A stretch of 64,000 bases of DNA from Nitzschia sp. DOCU1 (GCA_951394045.1 OX595989.1:2728001-2792000); one strand, 5' to 3'; shown: positions 11,107 to 22,938, numbered from the stretch's first letter. Translations and numbers: made by a program. The notes: generated by a model not told the origin, from the letters alone.

Positions 11107-12953
11107 ATGAAACGATCATGGCGCTGGGCGTTTCTGGCATTCATATTGTCACATGGGGTGTGTGAGATCACTACGACCGAGGCTGTCCAAATCCGAAATG
11201 GAAGCAGAAATCGTTTGGGCGAAGAGAAAAGGAAGAAAAGCAACAATATGAACGATATGAAGAAATCGTGGCTGTTTGGGCAATCTGCGTCAGTCGAGGA
11301 GTCTCCGGATGTAAGCAGTGGTACCTTTACGCAAATGTTCTACGAGAAATTTGATGCGGCCTATGACGCAATGGTGAAAGAAATTCAGCCGCTCCGCGAC
11401 GCATGGGACGGAATGCGTTCGGCATACCACCTGCGTGGACAGGCTACTACCAAGGGTTTACAGCGCTTATATTCGAATATCCATGGGAAGGTTTCTCTCG
11501 GGATGGGGTTATGGGGTTCTTTTCGGGTACAGTAGCCGGTGTCATTCATTTTACGAGCATGACTACCAGTGGTGTCGCTGCGGGACTTTATCAGGCTATT
11601 CGTGGGGTGGAAACGACATTTGATGCTATCCAAGCAACAAGGGACGGCAAAGTGTGGCACCGAATACGGAAGGAATGGTTCTTTTATTCCCTGGATGAAG
11701 AGGCAGAAGCTGTTGACGCGGAAGAGATCACCGAACCCACACGGCACTTAAGGAAGCGGGTCGTCGACACCACTTTCTACGATTTGTTGCATGTACAAGT
11801 TGACGCAAGCTCCGCGGACATCAAAAAGGCTTACTATCGCCAGGCTCTTAGTGTCCATCCAGATAAGAGTTCTGAAGAGGAAGCGGCAGATCATTTTAGA
11901 GTCTTGAATATGGCATACAAGACGCTGGTGACAAAAGAAAGTCGGGAGTTGTACGATGCTCATGGTGTTTGCTTTGCGGATCACCTACCATCTGAAATTT
12001 CAGCGAGGGTCGACCCATATACATTCTTTTCCATTTTGTTTGGGTCGGGCGTGGTGGAACCGTATGTCGGGGACCTTGCAATTGCTTCTATTGTCGACAA
12101 GTGAGTATTTCATCAATAGCTGTCCTGCTGATCAAATGTTTCCAGAAAAAATGTCTCTAACTATCTCTGTAGCACCTTGCAACTGACGGAGAGAGCCGAA
12201 ATGATCTCGATCGGTGAGTCGAACTATGCTTCGCCACAACAGCTGCGGAGGCAAATTGATATTGCATCGCATTTGCGAGAAAGGATTTTCAATTACACTA
12301 GTGGGCATTCCAGTGTGGAAGAATTTCAGGCATCTTGCCGTTCTGAAGCACAGTCCCTTGCACTTGCCATCGAAGGTAACATCCCAGCGGAAATTCTACT
12401 CAAAGCCATCTCAACCGGCATCGTTTCCGTCACAGCTGAGTACACAGTACCAGAATGGGCTAGGCCCCTGATTGCCGTATTTTCCAATGGTTTGTTTGAC
12501 ATCGCAAAGAATATCAAGGTTGTTTATGATTTGGAAAAGGCCATTAGGAAAGCTGTCAAAGAAACTGATATAAGTACCAATGTCCATGGCGGCAACCAGT
12601 CTTCCGAGGGTTGCAATACTGGCTCCCAGTCTACAAGTGAAATCGATGGGCTTTTGTTGCATCTAGCGAATCCAAACATGTTGAAGCTGGTTTGGAGGTT
12701 TAATGCACTCGATATTACTCGAACGATGCGGGAAGCGTGCAAGCGCGTTATTGACGACAGCGCTGGTGACCAGGAGCTCCGTACGAGGCGTGCCAAAGCT
12801 CTCAACATACTTGGGCGTGAGTTCTACGCAGCTATCAAAACGCGTCAAGAGATGTATGGGAGAGATGTCAGAATGTTCCCCAACAGAGAAGAGATACAAG
12901 AACGTGTCAAGCAGGCACTGATGGAAGCTGTGGTGAGTGAAAGTTTCGTCTAG
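11107..12953 (+). CDS. Secretory-pathway DnaJ protein with VPS13-C-like segment and DNAJ-X-like tail
   Basis: The gene begins with a signal peptide (MKRSWRWAFLAFILSHGVCE). A segment around YYQGFTALIFEYPWEGFSRDG and GFFSGTVAGVIH resembles the Gly-rich repeats of the VPS13 C-terminal region. The J domain follows: TTFYDLLHVQVDASSADIKKAYY, then VHPDKS with the HPD triad that stimulates Hsp70 ATPase. A 72-bp intron (12101-12172) leads into 12173-12953, whose sequence resembles the DNAJ-X region. The second splice is firm. The N-terminal join is not: the signal-peptide frame (open to 11535) and the downstream frame (open from 11403) differ, so an intron or a frameshift must lie between. GT at 11321 with AG at 11388 (68 bp) restores phase, giving about 568 residues, but the donor is weak. 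The gene ends 22 bp from the convergent YccV-TPR gene. Confidence 0.75.
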
Positions 12954-12975
12954 AGTAGAACCAAAGGCCTTTAGA

Positions 12976-15255
12976 CTACTCGGTCGATTTCGGACTTGGC
13001 GAATTCTTCCACTTTTCCAAGGTGTCCAGACACAGCGATAGCCTTGCCGATACTGGAGACCAGGGATCTAATTCGAGGCTCTTCTGGAAACAATCAATAG
13101 CCGAAGGAAGCTCTTTCTTTTCGAAGTATACGAGCCCAAGACCATTCTGCGCCTGATAATGAGTTGGCATAATTTCAAGGGTCTTTTGCGCCGCAGCAAG
13201 TGACGCATCCAGATTTCCTAGCATGAACTCACAAGTGGAGGCTTTGTTCCACGCCTCGGCATACTTTGGATCCTCGTCAATCAAATCGGTAAAAAGGGCC
13301 AAAGCGCGTTCCGTTTTGCCGCCCAATAACGCACCAATCCCTGTATCTAATCGATACTTTAGATCGCCGTTTAAGTGTGCCCTCCAGATTTCCTTTAGAG
13401 AGTCCGAGATTATCGTTGCAGAATCAAGGTCTTCAGAATACCTTAGAACATTGAGAAGGTTGTCCATGGAGAGTTTCTGAGCACAAGCATCCAACTCAGC
13501 GTTGCCGGTGGATGTATTGTCGCGCAATGCAACGAAAAACCTTGTCAACGAATCTCGGAGCTCCATCAGACACTGCTTGGTGATGCCGTCGTCGTTCAGG
13601 TCTCCACCGTACTTGAATTTGACATCGTCGGGTGGTATATAGCAGCCCTCCGAGGACTTGAATTCCCACTCTGGTTCCAGATCGACGTCGATATTGCGCT
13701 CACTTGGCGGGCAGGTTTCCAAGTTTGCTTCACAACAATATCGGGAAGGGCGTTCGCCGCCAAATGCTTTTATACAATCCCCTTGATCCGGAATGATATG
13801 GTAAAAGGGGTACGTTTCGGGATTCTTTATGTGTCGTAGCCCATCCCATCGCGAAACATCGACGCTTGGCTCTGGGTCCACGGCGACAATGACGCCACGA
13901 AAGCCAAATTCTTTGTGTTTCACCACATCACCCACCGCAAAACGGATGTTCGAAGCCGATTCCATATGTTTACGCCTCTGCCAAAGATAATCGCCGATAT
14001 CTTCGGACATACTGACCAGATGTTGAAGGTAGCGCGATGCAAGCTTTCCTTTCGAAACTCCAGCAGGTGCCAATCGATCCTTGATTGGAAGAACCTCGTC
14101 GCTCGACAATTTTATGAGGCGGTCGAGGAATTGAGCAAGGATTTTTAACTTCCTCGACTCTGGTGCTGAAGTATAGTCTAGAATGATTCTTCGCATGTGA
14201 TCACCCATCTCCTCCACTCCCGCAATGATCTGAATAGCTGCTTTGTCGGACGTTGTGCCAGGCGAAGTTTCCGCTAATGGTGTTTCAACATCTGTTGGAT
14301 ACTCGTACGCCGTAATATCGTTGGCAATAAAAGTTTTCCTGATGGGATCAAATCGACTGAAAAACTGTGCAATCCTTGTACTTCGTATCCGTAAAAGGCT
14401 AGAGTAGGGGATCATTTAGTGCATAGGATGGAAACATAAACAAACTCGAGTTCCATCCAGTATGCCGCGAATCGTATCGTACCTTTCATTGTCCACAATT
14501 TGCAGATCGGATTGATGTGCTACAGCTTCACTGAGGTTGTTGGTCTCCCGTCGTTTCTGATAATGTAAGTGAGCATCCCCCGAATCGAGAAGAATCGTGT
14601 ATCTTATCGCGTCGGTAGCATCAAGAGTATAGGATTTCTTTGTCAAGCTACTGGGCTGCTGGGACGCGCTTTCAGATGCATTTGGATCAATTCTTTGCCA
14701 CCCAATCACAACACCTCTCCAATCCTCTATTTTGTGCTTTACTGTCTGCCCCACTCGAAACTCCACGCCGTCTCGAAGGACATGCTTGGCCCGATTAAGT
14801 TTGAGGGTCTTGAGGGCTTGGGTCAATTCATTCAGAGATCGGATGCTTTCAAAGGCCAAATTGACACGCTGCTTCTGAACATCCGCATCCAATGTCGGTG
14901 CTCGATTCAGTCGGAAAATGGCCCGGAAAAAGGCCTTGGCGTCAGCAGCATTGGCAATCGAACATGTGATGTGCTTGCATTCAATGATAGAGTTGGCGGG
15001 AAATTTGGATTTTTCCGCTTCCGTCAAGGAAAGGAGAGCATCTTGGTCAATCTGCGGGGGCGTCATGTAGACGGGTGGAACAAAGTACGAAAGAGGAATG
15101 TCATCATCTGTCTCATTGCTCCACCGTAACAGCTGACGATACAAAGCCAGTGAAATCCGTTGCTTGCTCGTTGCTGCTGCGGCCGTCGAAAACGGGCGAA
15201 AGGAAACGGGCGAACATAACCTGCAAAGTGTGTTGGATGGATTGAAAATTCTCAT
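12976..15255 (-). CDS. Mitochondrial-type protein with two YccV/HspQ-like domains and TPRs
   Basis: Two exons, 15255-14483 and 14398-12976 (minus strand), are joined across an 84-bp intron for 731 residues. Unspliced, the region reads as two ORFs in the same frame separated by a single TAA followed directly by ATG. That stop lies inside the intron, and splicing AG|GTACG...CTCTAG|CC gives NESLLRIRSTRIAQFFSRFD, which completes the first YccV domain. The N-terminus (RLCSPVSFRPFSTAAAATSK) looks like a mitochondrial presequence. The first YccV-like domain begins at FRVGQTVKHKIEDWRGVVIGW and the second at FAVGDVVKHKEFGFRGVIVAVD. Two or three TPR units follow (NKASTCEFMLGNLDASLAAAQ, NGLGLVYFEKKELPSAIDCF). 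YccV/HspQ domains occur in bacterial proteolysis adaptors and in F-box protein 21. A role in organelle protein quality control is inference. Confidence 0.85.
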
Positions 15256-15698
15256 TATTGACCGAGTTCACACTAGCTAGAGCAGCGGGGCAGCTTTGTC
15301 GCTTCGAAAATGAACAGCAAAGGTCCGCCTTGGTCGTTATGCTTGCATCGGCAACATGTGTTTGTTGGCGTAGATGGGAGAGTTGGGTTGCTGCCGTTCG
15401 TCTTTCGTCGCGCTGCGGACGAAAAGCAAAAGCAAAAGACGACATCATGGTAGAGTGAGTCAGTCAGTCGCCCCAGTCGAATTTGGTTCGAAGTAGTCAT
15501 AAATCATCTGTCTCGCTCCACAGAAGGTACCTGCTGTCGTGTGAAGTGAAAAGTAACTGCAGGCAGATTGATCTCAGATTACTTCCGTCTTGACCCTCCG
15601 CTAGCGTTCATATCAACTGGTCTTGGATCCAACCGAAACACGTTTTTAACATTCGTTCTCCTAACGGTATGTATTTGAATCTTAAGTTTGTTAAGTAG
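15256..15698. other. Intergenic region
   Basis: No supported gene. It contains the promoter side of the YccV-TPR gene and the 3' flank of the glycosyltransferase gene. Confidence 0.45.
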
Positions 15699-17159
15699 CT
15701 ACGATTTTTCTTTGGAGGGTGACCAGGACCCAGTGTCAAGTCTCCTTTGTACCGCATCTTTTTCTGCATCGCTCAACCATAGATCCGACCACTTCAAGCC
15801 AGTAGTTTCAAGCTGATATTCCGTCGACTTGCAAAACTCTGGATCCCACTTTGCGTGGATCTTTGACGTCAACATGGGCGCTCGAAAAAAGGCCGGGTTG
15901 GTGGTGATTTGAACCGATTCGGCTCCGCACAATGCCATGAGTTGCCGTGGTAGCATTTTGTCAATGGGCTTGACAGAGTAAAACCGAGCGCGCTTGCCCT
16001 TCCAAAGCATGGAACCAACATCATTTCGTAACGTGTCAAGTAGACGTTGATAGGCCGTTTTAGATATCCAGTAGGCATAGCTACCCCAGCTGCGACAAGT
16101 ACAAGCGAAAGAAGAGAGGGTGACATTGATATGAGCTCACAGTACGAGACATCACCAACAACAATCAATCATACACAAAAGTCAAACGCACATAAAATTC
16201 CCTCCTGGTTTAGAGTGCTTCACCCCACTGGATTTGTCGTCGGTTTCTTGCTCTTCTTCAGCACCCTCGTTTGCATCGCCATTGGAAACTTCAAGCTCTT
16301 CAAAGTCAGCAGCCAGATGATGTAACTGAGGAAAAGGGAACACGCCCACATCATTCGAGGATGATGATGAACCAATGTCTCCCAAACGCGATGGATACGC
16401 TCTCTTTCTGGAATGCGTGCAAAGTAGGTACTCCAAATTGGTCAATGAACCTAGCCATCCAATGAAGCGAAAATGACATTCAATGCCTTTGTCATTCTGT
16501 AGTATTTCGCTGGCTTGTGCCGCTTTTGTCACCAAGCTTGCACAGCTTTCCACTGGGGCACGAACATTGTCCTCTAACATGACATCGAAATCTTCGGCGA
16601 CAAATCGTTTGAGTGCAATTAAATGCGCCAAGGTGCAAGCCAGAACAGATCGTCCCCGGTTGATTGTCTTGGCCTTGAACCAAAGCTATGATCGAACAGC
16701 AATAGTTCCAAAAGTCAGTCAGTCAGCATCAAGCAAAATGTGCGGCGGGTAGGATTCAAAAGCATTGCTCCTTCCCTGGATTCTCTCGGTTTTGCTCACC
16801 TCGCAAGAATAATGAAGCTTGACATCTGTTTTGCTCCCTCTGCGTCCTTCAGTAATAGGAATGCCCTTTAAACAGTCAAAGAATCTTTCGGGATGGTTTT
16901 CGTAGATCCCGGACTCGTGTGCTGCCGTGATGGCCTCCCACTCGGCAGTCGGGATGAGGCCAGCCTCATTGGCTATCCGAAAAAACTCGTATCGATTGCG
17001 CAATGCCCGCGACGAAACACTAGGACTGAAGGTAGGAGGGTCAAAGGTTTCCAGCACGCTAGGGTGGGAGAAAAGATCCTGAATGTGTTTTTGTCGGTCC
17101 GACCCAACGGTTGTGATGACAAGGACTTTGAGGCGTCGTTTCGATGATGATTCGCCCAT
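15699..17159 (-). CDS. GT25-like glycosyltransferase (LPS/procollagen galactosyltransferase family)
   Basis: Three exons on the minus strand, 17159-16800, 16685-16192 and 16089-15699, are joined by introns of 114 and 102 bp and give 414 residues. Both joins keep frame and restore family sequence: GRSVLACTLAHLIALKRF...FDVMLEDNV across exon 2, and KPGGNFIWGSYAYWISKTAY across exon 2/3. The order N-terminal VLVITTVGSDRQKH, then the SHL-type helix, the acidic metal/sugar motif and GxYAYxIS is that of glycosyltransferase family 25, which transfers sugars from nucleotide-sugar donors onto glycans or proteins. The acidic motif reads LEDN where LEDD is usual, so one metal-contacting Asp may be changed. 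No signal peptide is evident, so a soluble or unusually located enzyme is possible. Confidence 0.85.
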
Positions 17160-18288
17160 TGTCGTGGCTCTGCGATCGTTCCAGTGATCGATGAAGAAAA
17201 AGGGACGCCTCCTCTGGGGATCTGCTTGTAATACAAACCCGTCGGACTAGAGAAACGTGTGGAATATGAGGCAGTGGGGTCGCCGTCGATCTCTCGCACC
17301 ACATCTCATCGTCTGTCGCGCTTTTCCTCGCCGGCAGATGATGTGGGGGGTATCTCATTCATTCATTTGGGGGGATTCTGCTCGAACGCCCTGCCCCCTT
17401 CGAAAGCACGGTCGGTCCAACTAGTCGTCTGGATCGAATCAATCAACCATTAGCTAGCTCTCATTGATTGCGTAGATATATTGCTTGTAACGAGTGAGGG
17501 CTGCAATGGTAGCAATAAAGTTTGTTCAAGACGAAGAACTTGTTCGTCGTGGACAAGCTGGGCACACGAGATACCTGACATTGCAGCTGTGGAACTTTAC
17601 TAAAAGTATTAATCGGAGGACTAACGGTAGATGATGTTTTAGTTGACCGAAGCAAGAACAACCGCAGCGTGCGGCGGATATCGGTAGCATCTTTTGCACT
17701 TTTCGTGAATTCTCTTTAGTTCTTGTGAAGTGGAGATTACTACGTGGGGATGGGTTTGAAACTACTATCACTGTTGCCCGACGAAACTTCGTCGCCACAC
17801 AACACAGCACGAAACAACGCATTCCCACTCAAAGATCGCTCCGACGATTTTCGTTACCATAGCTCGGGCTATAGTTTGTGTAGGTTTACACGATTTCTGT
17901 ACTATTGTTACGCCGGCGATACAATTATTGATTTTTTCGCTGGAAGGAGAAAGGGCATATTAGAAATCCGCCGCATATTTCAATCACAGGTAGTTACACA
18001 TAATAGTCAATGCGAAGAGTGAGTAGTACGATACTGCATGACACGACAACCGTCGTCGATGGAATGGCGCTTGTCGCGCTCGCAAGTCGCTTCCAAGAAC
18101 ATCGCCGTCCAGTCGTTGGCACGCAGTTTGGGGCCTTCCCAATTGTTCTCGCTGTTATTCGTGCCCCGGCTCGAAGTTCGCAAGACACGCCATCGTGCGC
18201 CCACTAACCACAATGCCCTGTCTATGAGTCGAGAGTCACAAAATTTCCAATTGCAAAAATAGGATCCAACCCATCACAAGATATAAAG
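17160..18288. other. Intergenic region
   Basis: About 1.1 kb between two divergent genes. Several 60-100 codon frames exist on both strands but none resembles a protein family. Promoters of both neighbours are expected here. Confidence 0.45.
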
Positions 18289-19056
18289 ATGATGCTCAAA
18301 CAAAAGTCAACACGATCACTCAAGATTATGGAAACCCCATCACAGAAGCCCTGCTCACTCTGCAAGCTTGTGAATGCTGTCCTGCTCAGGAAGGATCGTA
18401 AGAATGCAAAGGGCGAGTCCAGTCGATTTGTGACCATCGGAGGCGTGTACTTTGATGATGGTCAAACAAGCGAAGTTCAACAAAAAAGCAGCAAAAGTTT
18501 GGACTCGGTTGATACAGAAAGCACGTCGGGCAGCTGGCACTCGAGCGGAGCATCAGACCACCACACTGGGGCCCCACGAATTGCCAAGAATTTCAGCCAA
18601 AGACGAATCAACCCTAATGGCATCGCTCTGAGCGACGAAGAATTGGTTGGTCGTATCATTTTGAAGTCGAGGACGTTGCCTAAAAACGACGGATACATTA
18701 TCTCCAACCATGTTATGATTAACAACGAACGAACCAAGCGTGCCATTGCACCCCTGAAGCGCCTCCCAGCATTGGATGAGATTGCCCGAAAACAAGCCAA
18801 GGCGATGGCTGAGGAAAGCCAGCTTTTTCATTCTAATCCAGAAGAGCTTCGAGGCGAACTTGTTGGGCAAGAGAGTGGTCGCCGCATTGGAGAGAACGTC
18901 ACGAGAGGTACCAACCTCCATGCCATCCACAAGATGATGATGAACAATGTCGCCGACAAGAACAACGTTCTTGATCGACGATACATTAGCATGGGTGTTG
19001 GAACGGCAAAAGCTGCAGATGGAACCTTGTACCTTTGCCAAATCTTCCGTGACTGA
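18289..19056 (+). CDS. CAP-domain (SCP/PR-1-like) protein
   Basis: A single exon encodes 255 residues. The N-terminal third is polar and Ser-rich (PCSLCKLVNAVLLRKDRK, KSSKSLDSVDTESTSGS) with no signal peptide. The C-terminal half is a CAP fold: LDEIARKQAKAMAEESQLFHS, then GRRIGENVTRG, IHKMMMNN and RRYISMGVGTAKAADGTLYLCQIFRD. The GENV box and the final strand match the family. CAP proteins are mostly secreted and bind sterols or peptides. The missing leader makes this one either cytosolic, non-classically exported, or missing an upstream exon. Confidence 0.85.
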   Translation: MMLKQKSTRSLKIMETPSQKPCSLCKLVNAVLLRKDRKNAKGESSRFVTIGGVYFDDGQTSEVQQKSSKSLDSVDTESTSGSWHSSGASDHHTGAPRIAKNFSQRRINPNGIALSDEELVGRIILKSRTLPKNDGYIISNHVMINNERTKRAIAPLKRLPALDEIARKQAKAMAEESQLFHSNPEELRGELVGQESGRRIGENVTRGTNLHAIHKMMMNNVADKNNVLDRRYISMGVGTAKAADGTLYLCQIFRD

Positions 19057-19773
19057 ACGCCAATTCGTCACTATCGCGAAAACATCAAATAGTCAAGCTA
19101 CTCTAGCAAGTTAAACCAACAAATCACAAAACCAATTCCTGCATTACTATATTTACAATTACTGCCATTCAAGCTAGATAGTTGACTGTTTCATAAATGG
19201 CATAGGGAGTGGAGATATGAGTTATGACTAGTTGCTTTTTGCCCCATCAGCGTGCGAGTAGAAAATCGACTACACGGACCACTATAAGTTGGTTGTTCCT
19301 CTTTTTTGCTCGCTCCATTTCGACAGATCTTTTCTGGATGTCCGGTTTGCACCCTCTACGGGAGTTATAATAATACACTTTCGATAGCATTATTTCTCCT
19401 ATCATCGTTCCAAGCATGCGTATTTTCCCAAGTTTGATAAGACTGCAAGAAAGGGCATGGTCAAAGTTTACGTCTCGGGTTTTGTCTTCATCGTCATCAA
19501 GGACGACTTCACGGTCGTTTTTCCACCATAATAAAGTCAGGTAAGCCCTTCCAATGACGTCACCTACTGCATTTCCAGTAGATTTCTACAGAATCGCACG
19601 TCCGCCCCGCCACCTGCTTCCACCACGAGAAAACGATGACAGAAAACACTTTTTTCCCACGCTCTCTCCTCACTTCACCGACTTCGTCATTCACGGTCTC
19701 TTGTTCCCCGACAATCACTTCTAAACCGTCCTTTGAATATCTTCCTTTGGCCTTATCTTGCTTTGGAATCACA
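19057..19773. other. Intergenic region
   Basis: No independent gene is seen. The frame of the downstream amidohydrolase is open upstream to an ATG at 19636, so part of this stretch could be its 5' coding sequence instead of leader. Confidence 0.45.
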
Positions 19774-21376
19774 ATGCTGCGTCAATCCATTCTTTTATGG
19801 GTCTTGTTCACAACGCAATGGCTCAGCGCACCTATTTTAGGTCTGCCGTTTCGAACCAGAGGAAAGAGCGGTTCGGCCAAGGATGATGACCTCGACGATT
19901 CTGGCGCCGTCGCGGACGCAGTGATTGATGGGGGTGAAATCGCCGATATTTACATTTCCAAGTCATCTGGTTCACGCAGAAACGCTGTAGTGGAGACGTA
20001 CTTTTCTTCCCCCAGCGAAACTTCCTCGAAGGAATTAAAGGAGGATCTTCATAAGCGCGCCAATGAGCTTTTCGATTTCTTGGTGTTCACTCGACGCGCT
20101 TTACACCAACATCCAGAACTCATGTATAATGAAAAAGCGACGTCTGCCTATGTTCAGAATGTACTTCGGCAGCTCGACATTCCCTTCACGACAGGCTGGG
20201 CCGTCAATACGGTCCCTGACGTCATTCCAGGACCCGGCGGGTACGGAATTGTGGCGGATATTGGCACGGGTGGCGAGCCTTGTGTATTGCTTCGTGCAGA
20301 CATGGATGCTTTGCCTATTGTCGAGCGTACAGAGGGCGTTGACGGATTCAAATCTAGAATCGAGGGCAGAATGCATGCGTGTGGGCATGATGGACACACA
20401 ACAATGCTGCTGGGAGCTGCGTCGTTACTCAAGGAAATGGAGGAGAGTATCAACGGTACAGTGAGACTGATGTTTCAACCGGCCGAAGAGGGGGGTGCTG
20501 GTGGTAAGAGAATGCGGGAAGAAGGCGTCTTGGCTCGGCATCCCAAGCCACAGCACGCCTTTGCCATGCACTTGTGGCCAACGTGAGTAACTGCCCTGAA
20601 TGGACATTACTTGGGTCTTCGACTTTTTGACGGATGTCCTCACCCTTTTTCATATTGTTAGCATTCCCTCTGGGACGATTGCATCGCGCCCAGGCCCCAT
20701 CCTTGCGGCTTGCGAACGGTTCGAGATTTTGATCGCTGGCGTCGGAGGACACGCTGCGATGCCCCATCTGACAATAGATCCCATTGTTACGGCTTCCTCG
20801 ATTATTATGAACCTGCAAACTATCGTTTCTCGGACGTTGAGCCCACTGGAGAGTGGCGTGTGTTCCATCACTGCCTTTAACTCGGGAGAGGCCTTCAACA
20901 TCATTCCAGCGTCAGCCTTGTTGCGGGGGACGATTCGAGCATTAACGACGGAAACACTTCTGGAGTTACGAGACAAAGTCGATCACATTGTCCGATCCAC
21001 GGCGGCGGTGCATGGATGCAATGTTACCATTACTTATTCTCCCGACTTCTATCCTCCCACAGTCAATGATCCTGAGCTTTACGAGTCATTCTCGAAGCAT
21101 GTCGGTGCACTCGTCGCCGACAACGGATCCGTCATGGACATTGAGCCAACGATGGGGGCTGAGGACTTTTCGTTTGTGGCGGAATCGGTACCCTCGACTT
21201 TCTTTTTGCTGGGGCAAGGCAGCGGAAAGAGTCCGGATACGAGCTACGGATTGCACCATCCACACTTTGCGTTGGATGAATCTATGCTACCCCGAGGAGT
21301 GGAATTGCATGTCAACCTGGCTCTAAGGGCACTTCAGCGGTTGTCTGAAGAGTCCTCGGCCAGCGCGACTGCATAG
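19774..21376 (+). CDS. M20-family amidohydrolase (ILR1/hippurate hydrolase-like)
   Basis: Two exons, 19774-20582 and 20662-21376, joined by a 79-bp intron, encode 507 residues. The start is put at MLRQSILLWVLFTTQW because this gives a clean signal peptide; an ATG at 19636 in the same frame would bury it. Metal and catalytic motifs of peptidase family M20D are all present: LRADMDALPI, MHACGHDGHTTML (about residue 200), FQPAEEGGAGG (about 236), GGHAAMP (about 299) and MGAEDFSF (about 433). The family hydrolyses N-acyl amino acids, and plant members release auxin from amino-acid conjugates. Here the leader suggests a secretory-pathway location, and the acyl substrate is unknown. Confidence 0.93.
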
Positions 21377-21762
21377 AGTGGAGAACGACAGGCAGTGTCA
21401 CAAAATCTTTGATTACAAGGCGCCGCAATCAAATCGTTTACTGGCCTTTGCCCCCAGATCATCCATGGTACATACACTACTGCATAGCAAAAGTCCTATG
21501 GTCTGAATCTCGGACAGGCAAATCAAGCTTCCCCACTCTCAACAATGAGAAGGTGAAGAGTTCCATGTCACTCTGGCCTTAGAGATTCTTCAAATACTTT
21601 GGCAGAACTGGACTTCGTCTTGACGCTGAATTTCTTCAAGGCGAATAGACTACTGTAATTCTTCGCAGAGGAAAGAGGGCACCTATTTCTAGGACATGTA
21701 AAAGAAGTAATTCGCGCTTCCTTCCATTTTGGTTATTACATTCAAAGCTCCATATTGCTATG
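21377..21762. other. Convergent intergenic region
   Basis: Separates the 3' ends of two convergent genes. No gene, repeat or RNA structure is recognised. Confidence 0.45.
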
Positions 21763-22479
21763 CTATATCATTCCAGCGTCAATCATGGCCTGGACTCGCG
21801 CATCCGGTGACATTTGGGCAAACTTCTTTGGCAGAACGCCACCCCCCTTTTGCTTTTCGTCGGCAAGTTTGCGCCATAGCATATTGCCGTCCAATTGTCG
21901 TTTCATGGCCTTGGTGCGTTGCTTTCCAAAGAAACCAGGAATGTGTTCATGAAATTCTTCTTCGAGTTTCGGAATGTGCGATGGGTCCTGAAACGACAAA
22001 AATAGACTTTTTCGTGCCAAGCCGATTCCACTATAATCGGATGGTCGGGGTTGGATATTTACTTCATTCAGTGGTCTTTTTCTCTTGATACGTAACTCAT
22101 CATCGTCGGGAGTGTATAGTCGTTGTCGTTGATCCATCTTGTGAGCCTCGCGTACTTCCACTAAAAGTTGCGCCAAGCGTTTGAGACGCCGTTTCGATGA
22201 TTCGGACTCTTGTACACGTTTGTGTGGCAGTGTCTTGGTACTACTAGTCACCAAGCCAGCTACTGGTTTCTTTCGATCGTCTTGACGTTGCTGTCTTCTT
22301 GCTTTCTTGGCAGCTCGATTTTGTATACGTTCGGCTTTCGAGGGAAGACTCGATGCTTCTTTCTTCTTGGTGGCACCCTCGCCAACCGAACCCGCAGATT
22401 GCTTCGCCAGAGACGCGATCCAGTCTTTCATTTCATTGTCCGCCTTGGAGGCCTTTGGAGATTTCTTGCCTTTTGCCAT
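21763..22479 (-). CDS. Highly basic hypothetical protein, probably nuclear or nucleolar
   Basis: A single exon encodes 238 residues. The first two thirds are rich in Lys, Arg and Gln (KAERIQNRAAKKARRQQRQDDRKK, RIKRKRPLNE) and would serve as nuclear or nucleolar localisation signals. The C-terminal part is less biased and probably folded: GLARKSLFLSFQDPSHIPKLEEEFHEHI and KFAQMSPDARVQAMIDAGMI. I do not recognise the family. Basic composition plus a compact C-terminal block resembles ribosome-biogenesis factors, but that is only a compositional hint. Confidence 0.7.
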   Translation of the reverse strand: MAKGKKSPKASKADNEMKDWIASLAKQSAGSVGEGATKKKEASSLPSKAERIQNRAAKKARRQQRQDDRKKPVAGLVTSSTKTLPHKRVQESESSKRRLKRLAQLLVEVREAHKMDQRQRLYTPDDDELRIKRKRPLNEVNIQPRPSDYSGIGLARKSLFLSFQDPSHIPKLEEEFHEHIPGFFGKQRTKAMKRQLDGNMLWRKLADEKQKGGGVLPKKFAQMSPDARVQAMIDAGMI

Positions 22480-22938
22480 GGTACCAAAGAAAGGAGTGTA
22501 GGGTGTCTATGCTATTGCCTTTCAAGAAGAAGTGGAAGAGGAGACGATGGGCTTCTTTCTTCGTGTTGTGGTTTTTTTCTATGGTCGACGAGACTTTTGA
22601 CCCGCACGCTCGCGGAGAAAATAGCGGGAAAATTTAGAGGGAACGATGGAAAAGGGAGAGGGGTCCGGCAAAATAGTCCCCCTTTTAAACTACCGTAGTA
22701 TGGGTCAAAGCGGCCGCGAACAGTACATACGCTCTCTCTAGTTTGTAACTACCTTGACGATCAAAGAGGATCATTCTATTTGTTCGCCGGAGCAATAAGT
22801 AGTAGAGCAAACTGTCTCATTTGCATTCCGTGTTCAACGTTGGCGATCTATCACCATGCCGCCATCAAACCTCAACGATACGCCCCGTATGGTGCCTTGA
22901 TGGTACGAGGAACACATTCTAGTAAAGTTGCCTTGTTA
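22480..22938. other. Intergenic region
   Basis: No supported gene. It holds the promoter side of the basic protein gene and the 3' flank of the first sulfotransferase. Confidence 0.45.

Noticed and set aside
10719..11165. 148-codon plus-strand frame between DUF3172 and DnaJ
   Set aside because: Low complexity, no domain, overlaps the likely divergent promoter and the start of the DnaJ gene.
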